A stretch of 64,000 bases of DNA, taken from contig CAYTFC010000002.1 of the NCBI GenBank assembly GCA_964436955.1, positions 8,346 through 72,345 on the forward strand, read 5' to 3'. How positions within the stretch are numbered: the stretch's first letter is position 1; the number at the start of each line of letters is the position of its first letter. Shown here piece after piece: positions 8,039-16,952 of the stretch. The notes beneath the pieces are model-generated. The model was not told where the DNA came from. It saw nothing but the letters and a program-made list of their open reading frames with translations, and made no database searches. Source of the DNA: CAMFKD01 sp964436955. GTDB taxonomy: Bacteria; Chlamydiota; Chlamydiia; Chlamydiales; JAJFMA01. The translations under genes and the position numbers were made by a program.

Positions 8039-8185
8039 AAGACGAAAATCATACCCGACTGCCTTAAAAATGGGGAGAATAAAGAGTTGTTCGGTCCTAA
8101 CTCACTGCAAATCTAGCTTTTGGCTATTACTGGTCTTTTTTTGAAGATAGGGGGTATTCTGAAGGAATATAGAAGGGGGCAACTC

Positions 8186-10957
8186 ATGGATGTTAGCGCA
8201 CATACACGCACTTCAACAGTCTATGTTTTTCCGTTTGGGGCGGGCTTTCGGCTTCCACCGCAGGATAGGCTTCTGCTTGGAGGAAAGGGCCAACATCTGG
8301 CAGAGATGGCAAGCATAGGTTTGCCTGTCCCTCCTGGATTTATCATCACAACTTTTGCATGCGTACAGTTCCTGCACAATCAAAAGCGACTGCCTGAGGG
8401 ATTAGAACACCAAATTGAAGCAGCTGTTCAGATACTAGAGAGTCAAATGAGCGCTAAGTTAGGCGATGAGCGTAATCCCTTATTGGTATCTGTGCGTTCA
8501 GGAGCTGCTATTTCTATGCCAGGGATGATGGATACTATCCTTGACTTGGGTTTGAATGATCGTACTGTGGTCGGGTTTGCAGAGCGCATGAAAAACGAAC
8601 GCTTGGCGTATGACTGCTATCGACGCTTTATTGCTCTCTATGGGTCCATTGTGCATGGCTTAGATCGCGAAATTTTCTCTATAGTTTTGGATGAAGTTAA
8701 AACTAGGTATCAAAGCCAGCAAGACATCGATCTGAATGTAGAAGCCCTCAAAGATCTATGCAGTAAGTTTAAGGGTCTGTATGAACAGCATTTGGGTAAA
8801 CCATTTCCGCAAGATACTCATTTACAACTCTTGGAGGCCATTGGTGCGGTGTTTTCCAGCTGGGAAAGCAAAAGAGCAGAGCTCTATCGAAAGGTTAACC
8901 ACATTGCCAATGATCTTGGAACAGCTGTGATATTGCAATCGATGGTATTTGGGAATCGAAATGAGCGTTCTGCTACCGGCGTAGGTTTCACGAGGGATCC
9001 TTCCACTGGCGAAAATATATTTTACGGGGAGTTTCTATTAAATGCTCAAGGAGAAGACGTGGTAGCGGGTATTCGCACACCTCAACCCATTAATTGCTAT
9101 CAAAAGAAAATGACTGGATCGAATCTAGAAAGCCTCGAGGAAGCTATGCCAGAGGTTTATGCTCAGCTAAAGACTGCTGTAGGAACGCTAGAACGATATT
9201 ATTGTGACATGCAGGACATTGAGTTTACTATTGATGATGGACGTCTTTTCATGCTCCAAACTCGCAGTGGTAAGCGTAGCGGCTTTGCGGCGGTACGGAT
9301 GGCGGTGGATATGCTGAACGAGGGCCTTATTGATGAGGTGACAGCTTTAAGACGTGTCGATCCCGAACAAATCGAGCAGCTTTTGGTTCCGGTCTTTCAT
9401 GCAAGGGATAAAGAGGTTGCTCAAAAGAAAATGGTGGCAAAGGGTCTTAATGCCGGTCCAGGAGCGGCTTCTGGCGTTTGTGCGCTTACATCTATTCGCG
9501 CGATGGCCTATCAGCAGCAGGGAATCCCCTGTATTTTGGTACGCACGGAAACCAACCCCGACGATTTCCCAGGAATGGTGATAGCGGAGGGTATTTTAAC
9601 AGCTCGTGGGGGTAGTTCGAGCCACGCCGCGGTGGTTGCTAGAGGAATGGGCAAGCCATGCGTCTGCGGATGTAGTGCACTTGATATTGACCTGAATAAA
9701 GGCTCAGTTTCTGCCTCTGGGCAGACGATCAAGGAAGGTGATGCCATATCAATTGATGGTAGCACTGGAGAGGTTTTCTTCTGTCGGCTAAACAGCAGCC
9801 CTTCAGAAATTGTGCAGGTCTTGCTTACAAAAGATCTTCAGCCTGATGAAAGCCGGGTTTACCAGTATTACCACAAAATCATGGCTTTAGCTGACAAGTA
9901 TCGTAAGTTGGAAGTGCGTGCGAATGCAGATTCGTGTCATGAAAGTGTGGTTGCGCGAGCGTTTGGTGGAGAGGGTATTGGGTTGTGCCGTACGGAACAT
10001 ATGTTTCTTGAAGACAAGCGACTTTTAGACGTGCGCAAAATGCTTTTTAGTACGAGTGTACATGAACGCGAAGAAGCGATTCGTCAGTTGTTGCCTGACC
10101 AAAAGGAAGATTTCAAATACTTGTTTAGGGGGATGCATGGACTACCGGTGACGATACGTTTGCTTGACCCACCGCTGCACGAATTTCTGCCGCAAGAGGA
10201 CGCGGGGTTAACTGTACTAGCACAACGTTTGAATGTTGATAGGCAGCGTCTCGTGGAGATTGCACGCTCGTTGGATGAACATAATCCTATGCTAGGATTT
10301 CGTGGCTGCCGTTTAGGCATATTGAACCCAGGATTAACTCGCATTCAGGCGCAGGCTATTTTTGAAGCGGCCGTAGAAGTGACCTTGGAAGGTTGTTTGG
10401 TCTATCTTGAAATTATGGTGCCTCTAGTGTGTACAGAGGAGGAATTTCTACATCAAAAAGCGCTAATTGATGTGACTGCGGAAGAAGTTTTTGGAGAGCG
10501 CGGTTTGTGTATCACTTATCATGTAGGAGCGATGATTGAGTTACCGCGTGCTTGTTTAATGGCTGGTAAGTTGGCTAATAGTGCGCAATTTTTTAGTTTT
10601 GGGACTAATGATCTTACCCAAACCACATTTGGAATGAGTCGCGACGATGCCAATCGATTTTTGCCTATGTATATTGACGGAGTTACAAAGCCTGGTCATC
10701 AGGATGAGAAGAGTCATCTTTTAATTGAAGATCCCTTTCAATCGATAGACCAGGAAGGTGTGGGTGAGCTGATGCGCATGGCAGTTGAGCGCGGTCGTAA
10801 GACGCGTCCGCAGCTAAAGTGTGGTATTTGTGGAGAGCACGGAGGGGATCCACGTTCGGTTGTTTTCTGCCATCAGATTGGATTGGATTATGTTTCGTGC
10901 AGCCCCTACCGTATACCTGTGGCACGGTTAGCGGCGGCTCGCGCCGCTATAGGATAA
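8186..10957 (+). CDS. ppdK: pyruvate, phosphate dikinase
   Basis: Interconverts pyruvate + ATP + Pi with PEP + AMP + PPi, linking glycolysis and gluconeogenesis in the cytoplasm. Domains in order are an ATP-grasp nucleotide-binding domain (about 20-350; GGKGQHLAEM, SVRSGAAISMPGMMD), the phosphohistidine domain (GGSSSHAAVVARGMGKPC, catalytic His about 480) and the C-terminal PEP/pyruvate barrel (CRTEHMF, MLGFRGCRLG, FSFGTNDLTQTTFG, CGICGEHGGDP). At 923 residues it has normal PPDK length. I place the start at the ATG at 8186, preceded by AGAAGGGGG, rather than 66 bp upstream. Monocistronic, convergent with aspS. Confidence 0.95.
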   Translation: MDVSAHTRTSTVYVFPFGAGFRLPPQDRLLLGGKGQHLAEMASIGLPVPPGFIITTFACVQFLHNQKRLPEGLEHQIEAAVQILESQMSAKLGDERNPLLVSVRSGAAISMPGMMDTILDLGLNDRTVVGFAERMKNERLAYDCYRRFIALYGSIVHGLDREIFSIVLDEVKTRYQSQQDIDLNVEALKDLCSKFKGLYEQHLGKPFPQDTHLQLLEAIGAVFSSWESKRAELYRKVNHIANDLGTAVILQSMVFGNRNERSATGVGFTRDPSTGENIFYGEFLLNAQGEDVVAGIRTPQPINCYQKKMTGSNLESLEEAMPEVYAQLKTAVGTLERYYCDMQDIEFTIDDGRLFMLQTRSGKRSGFAAVRMAVDMLNEGLIDEVTALRRVDPEQIEQLLVPVFHARDKEVAQKKMVAKGLNAGPGAASGVCALTSIRAMAYQQQGIPCILVRTETNPDDFPGMVIAEGILTARGGSSSHAAVVARGMGKPCVCGCSALDIDLNKGSVSASGQTIKEGDAISIDGSTGEVFFCRLNSSPSEIVQVLLTKDLQPDESRVYQYYHKIMALADKYRKLEVRANADSCHESVVARAFGGEGIGLCRTEHMFLEDKRLLDVRKMLFSTSVHEREEAIRQLLPDQKEDFKYLFRGMHGLPVTIRLLDPPLHEFLPQEDAGLTVLAQRLNVDRQRLVEIARSLDEHNPMLGFRGCRLGILNPGLTRIQAQAIFEAAVEVTLEGCLVYLEIMVPLVCTEEEFLHQKALIDVTAEEVFGERGLCITYHVGAMIELPRACLMAGKLANSAQFFSFGTNDLTQTTFGMSRDDANRFLPMYIDGVTKPGHQDEKSHLLIEDPFQSIDQEGVGELMRMAVERGRKTRPQLKCGICGEHGGDPRSVVFCHQIGLDYVSCSPYRIPVARLAAARAAIG

Positions 10958-10969
10958 CCAAGGAAAATA

Positions 10970-12766
10970 TTAGAGCTGCCACTTCGGCGAAGTGGCCTCT
11001 TGTTCGATGGCTAGGCGCAGCTCATGCAGTTGTGCATCGGCTACGACTGTTGGACTATCCATCATCAAATCCGCAGCTTTCTGCGTTTTAGGGAACGCTA
11101 CAACGTCACGAATGTTCTCTGTATTGGCAAGAATCATGTTCAGACGGTCAAGTCCCAAGGCTATGCCGAGGTGCGGAGGTGTGCCAAAGCTAAGTGCTCG
11201 TACGAAAAAGCCGAACTTGCTCTCAATTTGTGCTGGAGTAAGCCGTAGCGCTTCGAAAATTTTCTGCTGAAGTTCACTATCATGAATTCTCTGTGAGCCT
11301 GAAGCAATCTCGTAACCATTGAGAACCATATCATAGCTGAGAGAGCGTACTTTAAGAGGTTCCGTTTCCACTAAATGAAAGTCATCAAAGTTTGGTGAGG
11401 TAAAGGGATGGTGCTCCGATACGATGCGGCCTTCCTCAGCATCCCAAGCGAATAAGGGGAATTCGGTCACCCACAGGAATTCATATTTTCCTGTTGGAAT
11501 GAGATTGCGGTCTCTTGCAATTTTGCGGCGAAGATGGTCCAACGATTGGTTGGTGCGTTCCTTTGTATCGGCAATAACAAAGATCAAATCCCCAGGTTCC
11601 ACATTCATACGTGAAGTGATTTCTTTGAGCTGCTCTTCATTAAAGAATTTAGCGATTCCGCCTGACAACTGACCTTCGCTATGTTTCATGAAGGATAGAC
11701 CTTTCACGCCTAGGTGTCCCACAAATGTTGTATACTCATCGATTTGCTTGCGGGAGATATCGGATCCGCCTTTCACGCAGAAACCTTTGACGCTGTTACC
11801 GACTTTTACCTGCTCTTGGAAGATGCCAAAGGTGGATTGAGCTGCGAGATCATCAAGTCGTACCAACTCCATTCCGAAACGTAGGTCTGGTTTGTCTGTA
11901 CCAAAGCGCTCAATACATTCATGGTAAGGGACTCGGCGGAATGGGGTAGGAATATCGACGCCGATAGTTTCTTTAAAAATGTGCTTGCACATTCCTTCAA
12001 CGATGGTAAACAGATCCTCAGTTGTGCCAAAGCTCATTTCGATATCGATCTGATGGAACTCGGGCTGACGCTCTGCACGTAGGTCTTCATCGCGGAAGCA
12101 AGGTGCGATCTGGAAATAGCGGTCCATACCACCCACCATTAAGAGCTGCTTAAATAGCTGTGGGGATTGTGGCAACGCATAGAAGCTGCCAGGATAGACG
12201 CGTGAGGGCACCAAATAGTCGCGAGCGCCTTCTGGAGTGGATTTACCTAAGATGGGTGTCGAAATTTCGAGAAAGCCATGCTTGTCGAGGTAGTTTCGAG
12301 TGGCAATCATTGCTTTATGACGTACCACAAGCTTCTTCGCTATGTCGCCACGACGCAGGTCCAGATAGCGGTAACGCAGGCGCAGCTCGTCATTAACTTC
12401 AATATTATCATCGCAAATGGAGAAGGGAGGCGTTTTAGCTCTAGACAGAACATCTAATTGAAAGACTTCTACTTCAATTTCGCCTGTGGGTAAATTGGTG
12501 TTAGACATGCCTGTATGTCTAGGGATGACTTTTCCTTCAACAGTGATCACCCATTCGGAGCGTAGTGTAGCCGCAACGGCATGCACGTCAGGATTTTTGA
12601 CGGGGTCGAATACAAGCTGTGTAATTCCAAACCGATCGCGTAGATCAATGAAAATGAGGCCGCCATGATCTCGAAAGCGATTGACCCAACCTGATAGTCT
12701 GACGGTATTGCCAACGTTGGTATTTCGGAGGGATCCACAATCGTGAGTGCGTCTAAATTCTACCAT
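10970..12766 (-). CDS. aspS: aspartyl-tRNA synthetase
   Basis: Charges tRNA-Asp, a class II synthetase. The 598 residues have the bacterial architecture. The N-terminal OB anticodon-binding fold (RLSGWVNRFRDHGGLIFIDLRD) is followed by motif 2 (FRDEDLRAERQPEFHQIDIEM), the bacterial GAD insertion (about 300-400) and motif 3 (GIALGLDRLNMIL). Most chlamydiae lack asparagine synthetase and use the GatCAB route, so the enzyme is probably non-discriminating; that is inference. It lies downstream of hisS on the same strand (83-bp gap), the arrangement I recall from Chlamydia. Confidence 0.96.
   Translation of the reverse strand: MVEFRRTHDCGSLRNTNVGNTVRLSGWVNRFRDHGGLIFIDLRDRFGITQLVFDPVKNPDVHAVAATLRSEWVITVEGKVIPRHTGMSNTNLPTGEIEVEVFQLDVLSRAKTPPFSICDDNIEVNDELRLRYRYLDLRRGDIAKKLVVRHKAMIATRNYLDKHGFLEISTPILGKSTPEGARDYLVPSRVYPGSFYALPQSPQLFKQLLMVGGMDRYFQIAPCFRDEDLRAERQPEFHQIDIEMSFGTTEDLFTIVEGMCKHIFKETIGVDIPTPFRRVPYHECIERFGTDKPDLRFGMELVRLDDLAAQSTFGIFQEQVKVGNSVKGFCVKGGSDISRKQIDEYTTFVGHLGVKGLSFMKHSEGQLSGGIAKFFNEEQLKEITSRMNVEPGDLIFVIADTKERTNQSLDHLRRKIARDRNLIPTGKYEFLWVTEFPLFAWDAEEGRIVSEHHPFTSPNFDDFHLVETEPLKVRSLSYDMVLNGYEIASGSQRIHDSELQQKIFEALRLTPAQIESKFGFFVRALSFGTPPHLGIALGLDRLNMILANTENIRDVVAFPKTQKAADLMMDSPTVVADAQLHELRLAIEQEATSPKWQL
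10978..10996. repeat. perfect palindrome in the last codons of aspS
   Basis: GCCACTTCG-G-CGAAGTGGC, a 9-bp stem around one base, overlaps the C-terminal codons of aspS between the convergent ppdK and aspS genes. It resembles repeat C (GCCGCTTCG-A-CGAAGCGGC at 51970-51988) with two compensating changes. No T-run follows on either strand. Confidence 0.55.
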
Positions 12767-12849
12767 GATAGTCTCAGCTTAAGTGCGTTAGGAAAACTAT
12801 GATAATTGTAAATCAGGTTAGAGTATAGGTAAAGTCAAAATGAAGTGCG

Positions 12850-14136
12850 CTAGCACCCATATTTTTCTAAGAGACGCGCGGTTAGTTCGGCAATCGGAAC
12901 CAATTCCTTGTTTCCGGTGGACATTTCTTTGAGTTCTACCTCTCCCGTAGCCAACTCGTTATCACCGATAACAACAACATATTTGGCTTGAATGTCACTT
13001 GCGTAGGACATGACCTTACCGACTTTTTTGCCGGTAAAATCCATTTGAGCGGAAATGAGGTCGCGGCGCAGTTTTCCTAGCAATTCAAAGCAGGGGGCGC
13101 GGGCAGATTCGCCTAAAGGAATAATGAAAAGTTGAGGCCCGGCGAGTTTAGGCAAAGGAACTTCTTGGCGTAACATCGTTTGGATAACGCGTTCAATGCC
13201 GGTACCAAAGCCGACGCTGGGAAGATCGGGACCGCCCATTGTCTTGATTAGGCCGTCGTATCGACCGCCGCCGCCAATGCTATTTTGAGCGCCGAGATCC
13301 TGCGATACCACTTCAAAAACTGTTTGGTTATAGTAGTCTAAGCCGCGTACAAGTGAGCTATTGACTTCGTAAGGAATATTAACCTTTTCTAAACAGTGTT
13401 TGACGTCGGCGAAATACTGCTGACTTTCTGTGCTAAGATAATCCAAAATTGAAGGCGCATTAAGACACAGTTCTTGGTCTTTGGGGTCTTTAGAATCCAA
13501 AATGCGCAGAGGGTTGGCTTCAAAGCGGTTTTTGCTGTCTTCAGACAGTTCTGTCAAATGCGGTCGGAGAAAGTCACGCAAGGCAGTGCGGTAGTTATCG
13601 CGCGACGCGTTGTCCCCGATGGAGTTGAGGTATACCTTCAGATTGCTTAGGCCTAGACGTGAGTAGACTGTATAGAGAAGGTCTATGAGCTCGGCATCTT
13701 GCTCTGGTGCGGCCACGCCGATGGCTTCTGCACCGAACTGATGGTGTTGGCGGTAGCGCCCTGCTTGAGGACGGTCGTAGCGGAACATTGGGCAAATATA
13801 GAAAAGCTTATGAATGGGTGCGGTGGTGTGCATTTGGCTATTGAGGAAAGCTCTAATCACCGGAGCAGTTCCTTCGGGACGTAGTGACAGAGAGCGGCCT
13901 CCGCGGTCATCGAATGTATACATTTCCTTGGAAACGATGTCGGATGTTTCACCAACACTGCGCTGGAAGAGTTCGGTACGTTCGATGACGGGGGTACGAA
14001 TTTCTTGATAGCCGTACTGACGCGCGGTGCCACGCATGAATTCTTCAACGTATTGCCAGAGAAGCGAATCGCGCCAGGGCTCACGTTGTTCGTTGGGGAT
14101 AATGTCAAAAACGCCCGGAGGCAATTGGTACTTCAT
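12850..14136 (-). CDS. hisS: histidyl-tRNA synthetase
   Basis: Charges tRNA-His. The 428 residues have class II motif 2 (MFRYDRPQAGRYRQHHQFG), the HisRS-specific LVRGLDYYNQTVFE and motif 3 (PSVGFGTGIERVI), and end in the small anticodon-binding domain. Length and order are normal. It begins at ATG 14136 with a 355-bp upstream gap and precedes aspS. Confidence 0.96.
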   Translation of the reverse strand: MKYQLPPGVFDIIPNEQREPWRDSLLWQYVEEFMRGTARQYGYQEIRTPVIERTELFQRSVGETSDIVSKEMYTFDDRGGRSLSLRPEGTAPVIRAFLNSQMHTTAPIHKLFYICPMFRYDRPQAGRYRQHHQFGAEAIGVAAPEQDAELIDLLYTVYSRLGLSNLKVYLNSIGDNASRDNYRTALRDFLRPHLTELSEDSKNRFEANPLRILDSKDPKDQELCLNAPSILDYLSTESQQYFADVKHCLEKVNIPYEVNSSLVRGLDYYNQTVFEVVSQDLGAQNSIGGGGRYDGLIKTMGGPDLPSVGFGTGIERVIQTMLRQEVPLPKLAGPQLFIIPLGESARAPCFELLGKLRRDLISAQMDFTGKKVGKVMSYASDIQAKYVVVIGDNELATGEVELKEMSTGNKELVPIAELTARLLEKYGC

Positions 14137-14491
14137 ATTACCATGAAATTGTAGTTAAGTAGGGACTATAGGTAAAGCCAAAAGCTATCTTCTGATCCCC
14201 CATGCACCATTTCAATAGCGTCCTAAATCGTGCCCGCGCCCGTGCCCATACGCGTTAAGCTAATTCTGACAGAAGATTAGGGGGCTTATAGGTATGTTCT
14301 TTTTTGAAGTCTGTTGGGCTAACTTTTCCCAGTCTGGGGACAAGCCTAACGACGCTGTGGTTATGGTGGCGGTGCCTGTCCTCAGGCACCGAATTTGAAG
14401 TCCAGTGGACAAACTTTTGTAAAATAATTTTTAGATTTCGCGGTCTGGCACTATTAGGATGTTATTGGGGTGGTTGATGAGCCTTGTCTAT
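14137..14491. other. intergenic region with dispersed repeat D
   Basis: 355 bases between the hisS start and the end of the FHA gene. The only structured element seen is repeat D at 14368-14399. The rest has no convincing ORF, tRNA or terminator, apart from short GC-rich stretches near 14230. Confidence 0.5.
14368..14399 (+). repeat. dispersed repeat D, copy 2 (perfect hairpin)
   Basis: A 32-base unit matching 3913-3944. Its core GGTGCCTG-TCCT-CAGGCACC (14371-14390) is a perfect 8-bp hairpin. Differences between the copies fall in the loop and one arm. Confidence 0.7.
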
Positions 14492-16900
14492 TTAATCTTC
14501 TTCGGAGGATGAGTGGCGCTGTTCCAAGAGATTATCGAATTCAGCAAGATAGTAGTCCCGCTGCTCTGGGTCATCAACCCCAGCGGCCAACAAAATCTTC
14601 TGAAGGCGTGCACGGTTATGATGGTTAAAATACTGTATGGTAAGGGGGCTAGAAGGCCCCAAAAGAAGATCATCTAATCGATGCAAGATTTGAATTTGTA
14701 GTTTGTTTCGCAATGTCGGCAAGCGACTATCGTTGACGTAAGAGTCGTCTGCCAATTCTTTGTTAGCATCGGTCAATGCTTGCTCTAATTCTTGAAGATC
14801 TTGCGCTTGCTGCACTTCCTCAAGTCTTTCGGCAAAGTTATTGTTGTACTCAGCAACAATGGAGGGGTGTTCTTCTGCCACAACATTTTCGTCTTCGTTT
14901 GGCTGGGTGAACTCTTGCGGTAAGAAGTTATCCAAATGCGCTGCTTGGACTTCCGCTACAAATTGCTCGTGAGACAGCTCTTCACTTTCGAGTACATAAA
15001 TGCGGTAGGAGTCTACAATTGCTTGGCGAATATTTACTTGCTGGCCAAGCTCGATATCTTCAAAATCCCGTATAATGCGGTCTATCTGAACGGCAAAGGT
15101 GGGATTATGCCTGGTAACATGCTCCTGCAACAGCTGGATTAAATGATTTTTGTATGGAGCGAGTGCTTCACGGCGTCTCTGTGCAGCGGTTTGAAGGGCG
15201 TCTTGAAGGGCTCGATGTGTTCCAGCTATCGTTGAAGAGGCTGCGGGTGGTGATTGCTCGACTATGCTGACTAGTTCTTCTCCCAGTTCTGCTTGCACTG
15301 CAGGTGAAGGATCGTGTACTTGGTTTTGAGTTTGCATAGGCTCATTTTCCAGCACCCGACTGTACAGAATGCGGCCGCTTGTTTCCAATTTAAGCTGGGC
15401 GACAATAGCAGCTTCTGGCGGGACCCAAGAACTGAGAGTGTTCAGTATGCGATGGCTTGTGGCGTCATCTTGAGTAGAGTAGAATACAAATTGAGGCATT
15501 TTAGTCAGCATGAGAGCGTTCTTTTGAAGTTCTAACTCCGTTTCTTCATTCGGCTGTACAGTTTGTTGAGCAATGCTCGCGGTCAAAGGTGTGCTAAATA
15601 GGTAATAGCGAGGGGCATTATACACGTGCGTTTCGGCGCCGGGTCGCAGTTTATTTAGACCTTTTGGGGGGATGTATTCACTATGACCGGTTTCGGTGGC
15701 CAGGGTTGTTAGGCGTATTGAATCGGTTTGACCTACAAGGTGCGATATTTCCAACGCATTGGCACCTTCCAAGGGCCTAGGATCTGCTAATAAGCGGTTA
15801 AGGGCTCGTAGATCGTTGGTTTTGTGTAGTTCCATCGTTCGGGAGTCTAGCAGGATAGTCTCTCTTGATATTAGCCACTGCAAGAGATTTGGCTCGGGTT
15901 GTGCTATCAACAAAAACTGAGAAAGGTCGCTGCTGGTGTATACACGCAACATATAGGGGCAGTTTTCAAATGTCCCTTGTTTATCCAACTGCACTAAGGA
16001 AGGGTAATCGGTGGGTAAGACTCTTGTAAGAATGTCTTTGAGAAAGTCAGGATCCCCCCAATTTTGATTGGGAGGCTTGATTTGATGCATTTGCGCATAG
16101 ATGATGGCCATGGACATGTCCGCTAGGCCTTGCGCAGCAATAAATTCACGCTCGTCATTTTGTTCGTTAAACGTAAAATAGATTCCAGACCCCACAGCTG
16201 CTAAAATAGCTACTATCACAATCATGACTGCCAGAAATGGGCGCCAGTAGCGTGCACGGCGGGACGATCCTTCGATGGGATCAATCTCATCTTCAAAGGC
16301 ATCGCGTCGGGAGCGTCCGACCGGGCGATCGCGTAGTGAGCGGGGAGTCCAATGGCGCACTGTGCCTTGCCGAGCAATTGTTTCCCGGCCGACACGTGCT
16401 TGCATATCGGTTAAGGCATCTTGCAGAGGATGAGCTTTGAAACTAGGTTGGGATTGTGGAGGAAGTTCGGGTTCGGGATTCCTAGAGGCTTCCGGGAAAT
16501 TTTCGATTTCGCGAATCAAGTCATCAATATTTAGATCATCATCGGTGGGCTTCTGCATGACATGATCGAGGGTATCGGACAACCGATCCAATTTTGTCGC
16601 GCTAGACTGGCCTTCAATTATTATTTCAGTTCCACCCAAAGTGAGGCGATCACCGGGTGTTAGGCGTTTCTTTCCAAAGGGCCGTCCATTTAAGGTGACA
16701 AATGGGTCATTTGCGAGATTCTGAGCGAAGAAAAGGCCATCCTTTTCAAAGATTTTGACGTGTTCAGGACGCAATGCCGAACTATCCAAAGGAAGTCCTT
16801 CGATATCTGCAGAACCTGCTCCAAGAATGATACTTTCTTGGTCGAAAACCTTCACAGCTTGGTCGAGGCCAAAAGTAAGTTTGATCATTGATTGCGCCAC
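14492..16900 (-). CDS. FHA-domain inner-membrane protein, SctD/CdsD-like
   Basis: An 802-residue protein. A forkhead-associated domain occupies about residues 6-97 (GAGSADIEG, ALRPEHVKIF, NDPFVTLNGRPF, LTPGDRLTLGG). An acidic/Pro-rich linker follows, then one membrane helix at about 221-243 and a 550-residue, probably periplasmic, Glu/Gln-rich helical part. FHA plus one helix plus periplasmic domain is the layout of the type III secretion ring protein SctD, and chlamydial CdsD has a similar length. No other apparatus gene is adjacent, so it may be a paralogue. The start is GTG at 16900 or ATG at 16888; neither has a good ribosome site. Confidence 0.6.
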   Translation of the reverse strand: MAQSMIKLTFGLDQAVKVFDQESIILGAGSADIEGLPLDSSALRPEHVKIFEKDGLFFAQNLANDPFVTLNGRPFGKKRLTPGDRLTLGGTEIIIEGQSSATKLDRLSDTLDHVMQKPTDDDLNIDDLIREIENFPEASRNPEPELPPQSQPSFKAHPLQDALTDMQARVGRETIARQGTVRHWTPRSLRDRPVGRSRRDAFEDEIDPIEGSSRRARYWRPFLAVMIVIVAILAAVGSGIYFTFNEQNDEREFIAAQGLADMSMAIIYAQMHQIKPPNQNWGDPDFLKDILTRVLPTDYPSLVQLDKQGTFENCPYMLRVYTSSDLSQFLLIAQPEPNLLQWLISRETILLDSRTMELHKTNDLRALNRLLADPRPLEGANALEISHLVGQTDSIRLTTLATETGHSEYIPPKGLNKLRPGAETHVYNAPRYYLFSTPLTASIAQQTVQPNEETELELQKNALMLTKMPQFVFYSTQDDATSHRILNTLSSWVPPEAAIVAQLKLETSGRILYSRVLENEPMQTQNQVHDPSPAVQAELGEELVSIVEQSPPAASSTIAGTHRALQDALQTAAQRRREALAPYKNHLIQLLQEHVTRHNPTFAVQIDRIIRDFEDIELGQQVNIRQAIVDSYRIYVLESEELSHEQFVAEVQAAHLDNFLPQEFTQPNEDENVVAEEHPSIVAEYNNNFAERLEEVQQAQDLQELEQALTDANKELADDSYVNDSRLPTLRNKLQIQILHRLDDLLLGPSSPLTIQYFNHHNRARLQKILLAAGVDDPEQRDYYLAEFDNLLEQRHSSSEED

Positions 16901-16952
16901 AATATAGCTCTTGACTTTCGTTTTTTAAGCGATTAGTATACCACGCCAGCCT

